Assembly (NCBI GenBank): GCA_014879565.1
Contig: JACSRW010000022.1
Location: 1-64,000 of the forward strand
Direction of reading: 5' to 3'
DNA length: 64,000 bases
Origin: Chitinophagaceae bacterium
GTDB taxonomy: Bacteria; Bacteroidota; Bacteroidia; Chitinophagales; Chitinophagaceae
Position numbers and translations under genes: made by a program. The notes beneath the pieces are model-generated. The model worked only from the letters and a program-made list of their open reading frames with translations. It did no database searches and was not told the DNA's origin. Position 1 is the first letter of the stretch; each line of letters begins with the position of its first letter. Below are positions 52,955 to 61,002 of the stretch, piece by piece.

Positions 52955-54016
52955 ATGTATTCGTTTATACGTTCCATACTTTTCCGTTTTTACCCGGAGA
53001 GTGTTCACCACTTTTCCATGCAGGCACTGCGACTGGTTTGCGCCACTGCTCCCGGACGGGCGCTGCTTCGCGCCTTATTTACCGTGGAAGACAAAGGCCT
53101 GCAAACGGATTTCCTGGGATTGCCCTTTCGCAATCCTGTAGGACTGGCCGCGGGATTTGATAAAAACGCGGAATACCTCCGCGAACTGGAATGCCTGGGT
53201 TTTGGCTTTGTGGAAACCGGAACGGTAACGCCCCGCCCCCAGCCCGGTAATGACAAACCCCGGGTGTTCCGGCTGGTAAAGGACCAGGCCCTGATCAACC
53301 GCATGGGCTTTAACAATGAAGGAGTGGATGCCGTGGCGGAAAGGCTGAAGAAATGGAAAAACCATCACCAGACGGGAGACACTGGTGCTTACAGGATGAT
53401 TATCGGGGGCAATATCGGGAAGAATAAAGTGACCCCGAATGAAGAAGCCTGGAAGGACTATGAAATCTGTTTTAATACCCTGCATCCCTGGGTGGATTAT
53501 TTTGTGGTGAATGTCAGTTCTCCGAATACACCCGGCCTACGTGAACTACAGGAAAAAGAATCCCTCCGTAAAATACTGACACAGCTGCAGGCGCTTAACC
53601 GTCAAAAAACGGTACAGAAACCTATCCTGCTGAAAATCGCTCCGGATCTCAGTGAAGCGCAGCTGGACGATGTGGCGGCGCTTGCCCTTGAAATCGGGCT
53701 CGACGGACTGGTGGCCACCAATACTACCATCAGCCGGGAGGGATTGAGTCCTGAGTCGGAAGCCGGGAGCCGGGAGACAGGCGGGCTGAGCGGAAGACCT
53801 CTTTTAAAGAAAAGTACGGAGGTACTGAAATACCTGATTGAAAAGACCAATGGCCGTATACCGGTAATCGCCTCCGGCGGCATATTTACCGGGGAAGAGG
53901 CCCGGGAGAAAATGAAAACGGGCGCCCCGTTGGTGCAGGTGTGGACAGGTTTTATATATGTGGGACCAGCTATCTGTAAAAAAATCTGCCGTCATTTACT
54001 CCGTGCAGCATCCTGA
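52955..54016 (+). CDS. pyrD: Dihydroorotate dehydrogenase (quinone), class 2
   Basis: Inner-membrane-associated FMN enzyme that oxidises dihydroorotate to orotate and passes electrons to menaquinone. The 353-aa protein has the class 2 N-terminal quinone-channel extension (RSILFRFYPESVHHFSMQAL), GLAAGFDKNAEYL, FVETGTVTPRPQPGNDKPR, the catalytic Ser in NVSSPNTPGLRELQ, and IASGGIFTGEEA. A loop near residue 270 (SPESEAGSRETGG) is encoded by three to four period-7 repeats of GAGCCGG type. Its partner pyrC lies 20 kb away. Confidence 0.93.
   Translation: MYSFIRSILFRFYPESVHHFSMQALRLVCATAPGRALLRALFTVEDKGLQTDFLGLPFRNPVGLAAGFDKNAEYLRELECLGFGFVETGTVTPRPQPGNDKPRVFRLVKDQALINRMGFNNEGVDAVAERLKKWKNHHQTGDTGAYRMIIGGNIGKNKVTPNEEAWKDYEICFNTLHPWVDYFVVNVSSPNTPGLRELQEKESLRKILTQLQALNRQKTVQKPILLKIAPDLSEAQLDDVAALALEIGLDGLVATNTTISREGLSPESEAGSRETGGLSGRPLLKKSTEVLKYLIEKTNGRIPVIASGGIFTGEEAREKMKTGAPLVQVWTGFIYVGPAICKKICRHLLRAAS
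53753..53780. repeat. Period-7 repeat inside the pyrD coding region
   Basis: GAGTCGG, AAGCCGG, GAGCCGG and GAGACAG follow one another at exact 7-base spacing within a surface-loop coding segment of pyrD. The unit resembles the intergenic AAGARCC family. Confidence 0.45.
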
Positions 54017-54049
54017 TCCCTGTTTCTGATAATTTTTATTTTTTATACT

Positions 54050-54862
54050 ATGGAGCATCTCTTTACCAGCGAAAGTATCATCAGTTTTGTCATTCTTGTA
54101 ATATTGGAAGTGGTACTGGGTATTGATAATGTAATTTTTGTCAGTATTATCCTGAACCGCCTGAGAGGAGGTAAAGAACAAAGAAAAGCCCGCCGCACCT
54201 GGATGGTAACGGGGATCCTTATGCGCAGTGTGCTGCTGATGGGACTCGGGTGGTTACTGGCCCAGAAAGGCAAAGCGGTATTCAGTATCGGCGATAAGGG
54301 ATTCGATCTGGCCAGCCTGGTCATGCTGGGCGGAGGATTGTTCCTGATTTATAAATCCGTTATGGAAATCCACCATAAACTGGAAGGCGAAGACCCCAAT
54401 GAGGCCCTGAAGGATCAGCAACCTCTTTCCTTTGGCAAGGCAATCGGTCAGATTGTGCTGATTGACGCGGTATTTTCCTTTGACAGTATCATCACCGCAG
54501 GCGGTACGGCCAAACATGTGGAGATCATGATCGCGGCCGTGGTGATTGCGATGACCATCATGTTTTTATTCAGTCCGTCCATCTCGGCGTTTATCCATAA
54601 ACATCCCACGCTTAAAATGCTGGCCCTCTCTTTCCTTGTTATGATTGGTCTCAGCCTGGTTATTGAAGGATGGAACAGCGAAGCGGCGCATGAACTGCAC
54701 CTGAAAAATTATATCTATTTCGGCATGGCTTTCTCCTTTGTGGTGGAGCTGCTGAATATGACCATGCTGAGCCGCACTAAAAAGCGGAAAGCTCACCTCG
54801 TAAAACTGAACGAACCTGTACTGAAGCAGCCGGATGAAAATTTTTCGGATCAGGCCAAATAA
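54050..54862 (+). CDS. TerC family integral membrane protein
   Basis: A 270-aa polytopic protein with about seven spans. It shows LEVVLGIDNVIFVSII with the conserved Asp-Asn pair, SFGKAIGQIVLIDAVFSFDSIITAGG (second conserved acidic site) and FLVMIGLSLVIEGW. TerC-family proteins are implicated in metal-ion homeostasis or export during secretion and in tellurite resistance; no other ter gene is present here, so a general metal-handling role is more likely. It ends at a bidirectional terminator. Confidence 0.88.
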   Translation: MEHLFTSESIISFVILVILEVVLGIDNVIFVSIILNRLRGGKEQRKARRTWMVTGILMRSVLLMGLGWLLAQKGKAVFSIGDKGFDLASLVMLGGGLFLIYKSVMEIHHKLEGEDPNEALKDQQPLSFGKAIGQIVLIDAVFSFDSIITAGGTAKHVEIMIAAVVIAMTIMFLFSPSISAFIHKHPTLKMLALSFLVMIGLSLVIEGWNSEAAHELHLKNYIYFGMAFSFVVELLNMTMLSRTKKRKAHLVKLNEPVLKQPDENFSDQAK

Positions 54863-54885
54863 ATAACGGAGATCAGTTTAAAAAA

Positions 54886-54937
54886 CTTCTGTTGTCATAC
54901 CCCGGCCAGCGCGGCATGACAACAGAAGCCTGTTTTT
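54886..54937. terminator. Bidirectional terminator after terC
   Basis: CTTCTGTTGTCAT (54886-54898) and its complement ATGACAACAGAAG (54916-54928) form a 13-bp stem with a GC-rich loop. T-runs follow on both strands. It separates convergent terC and the caspase-like gene. Confidence 0.9.
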
Positions 54938-54945
54938 GCACACAT

Positions 54946-56160
54946 TTATTTCAGTCTTTTCACTGTCAGGGCCACGGAGCCCGTATTATCTCCATAACCC
55001 ACCAGTACGTCGTTGGCATGGCACATCAGGTAACCGGAGATGGCTGCCGTATAGGTCCGGGATGTCCCGATCTTAAAATGCTGACCGGTATAGGAGGTGT
55101 TATTCAGATCACGGAATATTTCTCCCACCAGGGTCATCATATTATAGGAACTCTGCCGGCGGGCCGCATCCAGGATACCGGGCTGATAGCCATTGGCGGT
55201 GGTTTCGGTACTGCCGTTTTTCCACTTATCGGTACCGGAGACTGTAAACTGGTACTGCTCCCCGGCACTCATAAACAGGGTGGTATGGTTAAACGCTTCT
55301 CCCGCGCGGATCGTAAAGGTTTTGGTTTCATTTACCCCGAGTTTACTTGCGGCAAAACGAAGCGAACTGTTCCCGTCCACTTTCATCTTTGAACAGTCAA
55401 TCCTTGTCATACCGTTTTCAATAGTCTGCATCCCGGGTACCAGGGTATAAAAAGGCCGGCTGGCTGCCCAGGAATCATTCGCCGCCTGGAGCGCAGTTTT
55501 GCCATTGATGACAAAATCGTTGAAGAAATAGGTAATCTGCGGCTCGGGCATATAATTATTGTTCACCGTTCCTACAACAGTTTTGGCCCCGATGCTCAGC
55601 CATTCATCGTTGGTATTGCCTCCCTTACAGTTGCACATATAGACCAGCCGGAGGTTGAAGTTAAAAGAGCTGCCTTCCCTTGCCCGGGCATCGCTGAGCA
55701 GGGTACTGATGCCTTTGAATGATTTTTTCTCTTTATTAACGATATAAGACGCATCTCTTTCCGGCAGGTATTCATCATTGTGTAAAAGCAGGGAAAAAAG
55801 CGTACCATCTTTATTCCCCCCTCCATGTCCGAGGATGAGCAGGTCAACCGTTTTGCCGAGTTTGGTCTGGGTTATCAGGTAACTCAGCAGGTTGGCCCGG
55901 GTACACTGGGTATTGGTGAGCAGGATTATTTTTTCATACCTGTCCTGCAGCTGGAGTTTGGTCTTCAGGTTTTCAAAACTCTCTGCCAGTCCGTCCACCA
56001 CTTTGGTCAGGGCCCCGTTGAACGGTTCCGGAATATCCACGGCAATATTGATTTTACCGGTGTTCTCCTGCAAAACGAGCAGTACGGTATTTTTTCCCGG
56101 CTGCGCAGACAGCAACAGGCTGTAAAGGGAAACCAGTGAGAGAAGAAGGATTTTTTTCAT
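54946..56160 (-). CDS. Secreted caspase-like (clan CD) protein with C-terminal LecA-like domain
   Basis: A 404-aa exported protein. After a signal peptide (about 1-19) comes a domain with the two clan CD hallmarks, a hydrophobic strand plus His-Gly (LLILGHGGG, H112) and a second strand ending in Cys (LVYMCNC, C176 or C178), so a His-Cys protease-like dyad is plausible. Residues about 290-404 resemble the LecA/PA-IL-type lectin jelly-roll (TFTIRAGEAFNHTTLFMSAG, GDNTGSVALTV). Whether it cleaves proteins is not shown. It follows an outer-membrane protein gene by 29 bases and both are probably one operon. Confidence 0.65.
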   Translation of the reverse strand: MKKILLLSLVSLYSLLLSAQPGKNTVLLVLQENTGKINIAVDIPEPFNGALTKVVDGLAESFENLKTKLQLQDRYEKIILLTNTQCTRANLLSYLITQTKLGKTVDLLILGHGGGNKDGTLFSLLLHNDEYLPERDASYIVNKEKKSFKGISTLLSDARAREGSSFNFNLRLVYMCNCKGGNTNDEWLSIGAKTVVGTVNNNYMPEPQITYFFNDFVINGKTALQAANDSWAASRPFYTLVPGMQTIENGMTRIDCSKMKVDGNSSLRFAASKLGVNETKTFTIRAGEAFNHTTLFMSAGEQYQFTVSGTDKWKNGSTETTANGYQPGILDAARRQSSYNMMTLVGEIFRDLNNTSYTGQHFKIGTSRTYTAAISGYLMCHANDVLVGYGDNTGSVALTVKRLK

Positions 56161-56189
56161 TTTTTTCAGTTTATGTTAATGATTAATGA

Positions 56190-57410
56190 TTACCTCATCA
56201 TACAGGAAATGCCGGCAACGGGAATAAAGGCTCTTGAACGGCCATCCTTATCAATAATCCAGCGCATTCCGTAATTAATGATCACATTCCGGCTGATCCG
56301 CCAGTCGCCCCCGATACTCAGTGAATTGGGATGCACCACGGTCCACTTTACCGAAGAGGCCACGATCTCGGTCTGAGCCGGCTCGGTAAATGCATCCCGC
56401 AAAGCCTCCACAGGGGTCTTCAGGGCTTTTTTCTCATAGAGAAACTCCACAAAAAAACTGTAGAGCGGGCCGCCGTACCGTAGGTTCATACCCGCTGAAT
56501 AGAGTTTGTTTTCCGCCACGGCGGAACGCAGGTTTTCTTCCTGGGTAACGGTATTGCGCAACAGAAAGTCCAGTTCTTCTTCATACCAGGTGGTACGCAG
56601 CAGACCTGAGAGCATCCATCTTTTTCCGATCGGAAATCCTCCGTTGATCCAGATGCCCCAGCCGGTATTCCGGTTCAGCCGCAGTTTTTTGAGGGAACCG
56701 GCACTGTCGCTCTGGTACGTATATACGCGTCCGGCTGCAATATCCAGGCTGGCCGCGTTCCAGTTTTCCGCGATAAATATTTTTGCCCGTTCATTGATTT
56801 CGGTATTACGCCGGCTGTTCAGGCTGAGCAATTGTTCTTCTGTTGCGGTTATTTCTGCCCGCAGGGCGGGTTTCTCAAGAATATTCTGCAGCGTGTCCAG
56901 TTTACCCTTTAGCTCCTGCAGTTTAACCTCCAGTGATTTTTTCTCTTCGGAGAAACGGAAACCAATGTCTTCATACAGTTCCCTGGCCAGTAAAGGATCT
57001 TTTTGTTTCAGCAGGTTCAGTTTCACAGCCCCTCCGATCCGCCGGTCGTTTTCCTCGTTCTGCACCGTACCAAGGGAAAGGTCCAGGGAGGCCAGTTTGC
57101 GCATAAAGGGAGATGCCTGCTGGTAGCGGGACAGGTCTTTGCGGTTAAAGAAGATTTCCCAGAATGGTTGCGACTGCAGGGCCAGGTTGGGATTCAGCCT
57201 CCAGGATTTGAATGACCAGTCCACTTTAAAATTCTTCAGGTCGGAGGTCCGGTTGATCTGCGAAGGGGTTACGCCCATCAGGTCAAACACCGGCGAGGGA
57301 GGAATGGAAAATTCGGAAGGGGTCAGGCGGTTGCCGGCCGGCTCCTTTTCCTGTGCCATAACCAGCACCGGTAATATCCCGAAAAAAAAGAAAATACTGC
57401 GCTTAGACAT
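56190..57410 (-). CDS. Outer-membrane protein with internal coiled coil, unknown function
   Basis: A 406-aa protein. The signal peptide (FFFFGILPVLVMAQ) is followed by a beta-rich N-terminal region, a charged coiled-coil helix pair (about residues 150-210, with EEKKSLEVKLQELKGKLDTL and ITATEEQLLSLNSRR) and a C-terminal barrel-like part (WGIWINGGFPIGKRWMLSGLL, ENKLYSAGMNLRYGG) that ends at residue 406. No family was recognised. It is the first gene of the unit with the caspase-like protein and starts 78 bases from the 24-bp palindrome. Confidence 0.65.
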   Translation of the reverse strand: MSKRSIFFFFGILPVLVMAQEKEPAGNRLTPSEFSIPPSPVFDLMGVTPSQINRTSDLKNFKVDWSFKSWRLNPNLALQSQPFWEIFFNRKDLSRYQQASPFMRKLASLDLSLGTVQNEENDRRIGGAVKLNLLKQKDPLLARELYEDIGFRFSEEKKSLEVKLQELKGKLDTLQNILEKPALRAEITATEEQLLSLNSRRNTEINERAKIFIAENWNAASLDIAAGRVYTYQSDSAGSLKKLRLNRNTGWGIWINGGFPIGKRWMLSGLLRTTWYEEELDFLLRNTVTQEENLRSAVAENKLYSAGMNLRYGGPLYSFFVEFLYEKKALKTPVEALRDAFTEPAQTEIVASSVKWTVVHPNSLSIGGDWRISRNVIINYGMRWIIDKDGRSRAFIPVAGISCMMR

Positions 57411-57488
57411 AACGATGAATTATGTCACCAAAGATGAAAGTTCAATTCACGGATTCCCATACCTGAAACCGTTGAAAATGCGCTGCCG

Positions 57489-57512
57489 GAACTACCTGAA
57501 TTCAGGTAGTTC
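57489..57512. promoter_or_regulatory. Perfect 24-bp palindrome between the kinase and the caspase-like operon
   Basis: The half-site GAACTACCTGAA (57489-57500) is followed directly by its reverse complement (57501-57512), with no loop. This fits a dimeric protein-binding site rather than a terminator. The neighbouring response regulator is a LuxR/NarL-type DNA-binding protein, so it is a natural candidate to bind here. Confidence 0.6.
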
Positions 57513-57556
57513 GCCGGTCGGTTTTAATCTGTATTTTTCATGATAATTTCAGGAAC

Positions 57557-59581
57557 ATGAACCATTACCGCCATTTCATCTTTCTTTCTCTCTTTCTTTC
57601 ACTTCTGTATACTGTCACTGCACAAAAAATAAATGAAGACAGTTTGCAGCAAATCATTAAGCATAGCCGGTACGATACGGCAAGGGCGGATGCCTTGCTC
57701 GCTCTCGCGAACTACCAGTTAAAACATAAATCAGAAGACAGCGCCGGATTAAAAACGCTCGGCCAGGCAAATGCGTTATCAGAAAAGGCGGGGTACAAAC
57801 ATGGCCTGTTGCAGGTATTACTGACTACCGGCAATTACTACCGGGCTAAAAATAACTGGGCCAACAGCCTGCACAATTACCAGGAAATAGTCAACAGAAC
57901 AGAAAACGATACAGATACGCTTTTGCTGAAGGCGCGTATGATGGCTTTTAATAACCTGGGGAATGTATTCAATTTTAACGGCGACTTTAACGGTTCTCTT
58001 GGTTACCGGTTAAAAGCCCTGGAGATTGCCGAAAAGCTGCCCGTAATTAATTATTCCTTCCTGGGAATAATCATGCTGAATATCACCAGTGACTACCGGA
58101 AACTAAACATTCCGGAAAAAGCATTGCACTACCTGCGTCAGGTAACAGCCTTTTATCCCCAACTGACGGAACGGCTGAAAATGGAATATTTTTATGAATA
58201 TCATGAAGTCTATTCCCCGACCGACAGTGCCGCGCTGGCCTATGCCATCCTGGACAGCATAAGCTACGGACTAAAGCACTTCAACCTGAGTCCCTTTCAG
58301 CAGCAGGATTTTACTCAGATGTATTACAAACTGAGCGGACTCTACCACCTGGAGAAAAAAAATGATCCGGCATCGGCAATACCCATTTTTCAGCAATCCC
58401 TGGAATTTGCGAGGGAAATGAAAAGTCTGCCGGAAATCACGTCCGCCTTATACAACCTGGGCATGGCGTATGCCGGTCAAAACAGAATCCGGGACGCCCT
58501 GAATTATTTCCAGGCTTCCTTTGACTCCTCCGTGAGCCAGTCACTGAAGAACATGACGCTGAAAAATGCCAGGCAGCTGGCTAAATACTGGCAACTGGCC
58601 GGAAACAACGGCAGCGCGATTGCTTATCTGCAAAAGGCCATGGAATTACAGGAGCAGATTTATGATGATGAGAAAACAAGACAACTGAACTTTCTGGAGG
58701 CCCGGTACCAGGCAGAAAAAAAGGAAAATGAAATCAAAAGCCTGGAGCTGAAAAATGCCGAAGCCCGGCTGGTGCTTGGCCGAAGAAACAGGATTTTAGT
58801 ACTAACCGGTATTCTCTCGGTTGCGCTCATTCTTGTTCTTCTGCTTCTTTACCGGAGCGCCCGTCAAAAAAGACTGCTCGCCGAAAAAGATAAAACCATT
58901 CAGCAGGATCATATCCGTTTTCTTGAACGCCAGCAACAGGTGGTTTCCCTGCAGTCCATGATCAACGGACAAGAAACCGAACGGACCCGTATCGCCCGTG
59001 ATCTGCATGACGGGCTGAGCGGTATGTTCAGCACGGTCAGAATGTATTGCAGTTCGCTGGTGCATGAAAAAAAAGAACTGAAAGAAAACCCGGTTTTTCG
59101 GAAAACAGTGGGAATGATTGACCAGGCCGCTGAGGAGATCCGGCGCATTGCACATAATATGATGCCGGAAGTGCTGATGAAACTGGGACTGGTGCATGCC
59201 CTGCAGGACTTATGCGCCAATATCAGCGCGGGCAAACTGCTGCAGGTACGTCTGCAGGCTTATGGCATGGAGCAGCGGATGAATCCCTCCACGGAAATCA
59301 TGCTGTACCGCATCCTGCAGGAACTTCTGAATAATATCATCAAACACGCGAGGGCTACGGAAGCGATCATCCAGTTCAACCGCGACGGTAACCGGCTGAT
59401 GGTGACCGTGGAGGATAACGGCCGCGGCTTTGACCAGCTGAAAGAGGACGGGGCCTTACACGCCGGACTCGACACCGTAAAAAGCAGGGTGGATTACCTG
59501 AACGGGCAGATCACCATTGACTCACAACTGGAGATGGGTACCACCATCACCATGGAATTTCTGATTCACGAAGAAGTCTGA
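57557..59581 (+). CDS. TPR-domain sensor histidine kinase (HisKA_3 type)
   Basis: A 674-aa membrane kinase. A signal peptide (FIFLSLFLSLLYTVTAQ) leads to a periplasmic region of tetratricopeptide repeats (about 30-385), a span at about 415-435 (ILVLTGILSVALILVLLLLY), a coiled linker, then the HisKA_3 helix with H484 in RIARDLHDGLSG and a HATPase_c with LQELLNNIIKHA and VEDNGRGFDQL. It is the NarX/DesK-like class that pairs with LuxR-type regulators, and it is followed 11 bases later by such a regulator. A TATTTTTC promoter-like element lies at 57532-57539, next to the palindrome. Confidence 0.92.
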   Translation: MNHYRHFIFLSLFLSLLYTVTAQKINEDSLQQIIKHSRYDTARADALLALANYQLKHKSEDSAGLKTLGQANALSEKAGYKHGLLQVLLTTGNYYRAKNNWANSLHNYQEIVNRTENDTDTLLLKARMMAFNNLGNVFNFNGDFNGSLGYRLKALEIAEKLPVINYSFLGIIMLNITSDYRKLNIPEKALHYLRQVTAFYPQLTERLKMEYFYEYHEVYSPTDSAALAYAILDSISYGLKHFNLSPFQQQDFTQMYYKLSGLYHLEKKNDPASAIPIFQQSLEFAREMKSLPEITSALYNLGMAYAGQNRIRDALNYFQASFDSSVSQSLKNMTLKNARQLAKYWQLAGNNGSAIAYLQKAMELQEQIYDDEKTRQLNFLEARYQAEKKENEIKSLELKNAEARLVLGRRNRILVLTGILSVALILVLLLLYRSARQKRLLAEKDKTIQQDHIRFLERQQQVVSLQSMINGQETERTRIARDLHDGLSGMFSTVRMYCSSLVHEKKELKENPVFRKTVGMIDQAAEEIRRIAHNMMPEVLMKLGLVHALQDLCANISAGKLLQVRLQAYGMEQRMNPSTEIMLYRILQELLNNIIKHARATEAIIQFNRDGNRLMVTVEDNGRGFDQLKEDGALHAGLDTVKSRVDYLNGQITIDSQLEMGTTITMEFLIHEEV

Positions 59582-59592
59582 TATCTTAGGGT

Positions 59593-60225
59593 ATGCTGAA
59601 TCTTTTTATCATAGATGATCATCCGCTGGTAGCCGGTGGCATTGCCATGATGCTGAAAGATGTTACCTATCTGCAGATTTGCGGCACAGCCCGGAGCGGG
59701 CAGGAAGCCCTGGAATTTCTGGAGCAAAACACACCCGATATCATCCTGCTCGATATCAGTCTTCCTGATACAGACGGGCTGCAATTATGTGAGCAAATAC
59801 GCCGCAGCAATAAAGAGAGCCGGATCATCGGCCTCACGTCCACCAACGACGCTTCTATCATTACCCAGCTGCTGCAAAAAGGAGCCAACGGGTATCTCCT
59901 CAAGAATATGGAAAGAGAGGAGTTGCTGGAAGCGGTGGACAGAACCCTTAAAGGGAAAATTTATCTCAGCAAAGCGGCCAATGAAAAAGTACTGGAGCAG
60001 TTTATCTCTGTACAATCTGCCTTACAGAAATTCCCGGTTCTTACCCGGCGGGAAAAAGAGATTATTCAGCTGCTGAATGAAGGCCTGAAAGGACCCCAGA
60101 TCGCAGAAAAACTGCATCTCAGTCCCTATACGGTAGAGACCCACCGCAAAAACCTGATGCAAAAAATGAATGCCGGCAGTACCCAGCACCTGTTAAAAAT
60201 GGCCAGGGAAAGGGGTTTACTGTAA
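59593..60225 (+). CDS. LuxR/NarL-family response regulator
   Basis: A 210-aa regulator. The receiver domain has acidic D8-D9, phospho-acceptor D54 (ILLDISLPD) and conserved Thr/Lys positions (GLTST, GYLLKN). The C-terminal HTH (LTRREKEIIQLLNEGL, PQIAEKLHLSPYTVETHRKNL) is a standard LuxR type. It forms a two-component pair with the upstream TPR kinase. The 24-bp palindrome upstream of the kinase could be its binding site, giving autoregulation and control of the divergent operon. Confidence 0.93.
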   Translation: MLNLFIIDDHPLVAGGIAMMLKDVTYLQICGTARSGQEALEFLEQNTPDIILLDISLPDTDGLQLCEQIRRSNKESRIIGLTSTNDASIITQLLQKGANGYLLKNMEREELLEAVDRTLKGKIYLSKAANEKVLEQFISVQSALQKFPVLTRREKEIIQLLNEGLKGPQIAEKLHLSPYTVETHRKNLMQKMNAGSTQHLLKMARERGLL

Positions 60226-60228
60226 GCT

Positions 60229-60930
60229 TTATTTAATCTGCAGCAATACCGCTGCCACCACACCTGCCGTCTCCGTACGTAAGCGGGTAGCGCCCAGGCT
60301 GACGGGCTGAAACCCCGCCTGCAATGCTTCCCTGATCTCCTCCGGAGAAAAATCTCCTTCAGGGCCGATCAATATCAGGGCATCGTCTGCGGAAACAGCG
60401 TCAGCAAGGGATGTTTTATCTTCTTCCAGGCAATGTGCAATAAAGCGGTTCCCCTTTCTTACAGGGGAAAGGATATCCCGGAAGGGCATTGGCTCCTGCA
60501 GCCGGGGCAGCCATACCTGCTGACTTTGCAACATGGCGCTGATACAGATAGATTGCATCCGGTCATACCGGAACCTTTCTTTTTCGGTGCGCTCACATAA
60601 CAGCGGAATAATCTCCGTGATGCCGATCTCTGTCACTTTTTCGAGGAACCATTCAAAACGGCTGGTATTTTTTACGGGGGAAATGGCAATACTGACTCTT
60701 CCAGGCGGAGCCGGATGCTGTTCTTCCGCCAGCACTTCTACCCGGCAGCTCTTTTTATGTGCCGCGGTGATCCGGGTCTGTAAAAGACGACCAAGCCCGT
60801 CTGTCAGCAGCAGCTTTTCTCCGTCTTTCATCCGCAGCACCTGGACAATATGGCGGCTGGTTTCTTCTTCCAGGACCAGCTCTTTCCGGCCGGGAACAAA
60901 ATCCCTGATATAAAAAAATGGAACGCTCAT
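60229..60930 (-). CDS. rsmE: 16S rRNA (uracil(1498)-N(3))-methyltransferase RsmE
   Basis: SPOUT-superfamily methyltransferase that modifies U1498 in 16S rRNA, 233 aa. An N-terminal PUA-like part (HIVQVLRMKDGEKLLLTDGLG) is followed by the knotted SAM domain: EKVTEIGITEIIPLLCERTEKE, and near the C-terminus LILIGPEGDFSPEEI and VSLGATRLRTETAGVVAAVLL. The length is typical. It converges with the response regulator gene at a 3-base gap. Confidence 0.95.
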   Translation of the reverse strand: MSVPFFYIRDFVPGRKELVLEEETSRHIVQVLRMKDGEKLLLTDGLGRLLQTRITAAHKKSCRVEVLAEEQHPAPPGRVSIAISPVKNTSRFEWFLEKVTEIGITEIIPLLCERTEKERFRYDRMQSICISAMLQSQQVWLPRLQEPMPFRDILSPVRKGNRFIAHCLEEDKTSLADAVSADDALILIGPEGDFSPEEIREALQAGFQPVSLGATRLRTETAGVVAAVLLQIK

Positions 60931-61002
60931 GGTACAATCAGCTGAATTCCGGCGTTATCCTGCATAGTCAGCAGCATGGCCCCTTGAAAGAGTTATCCGG
61001 TT

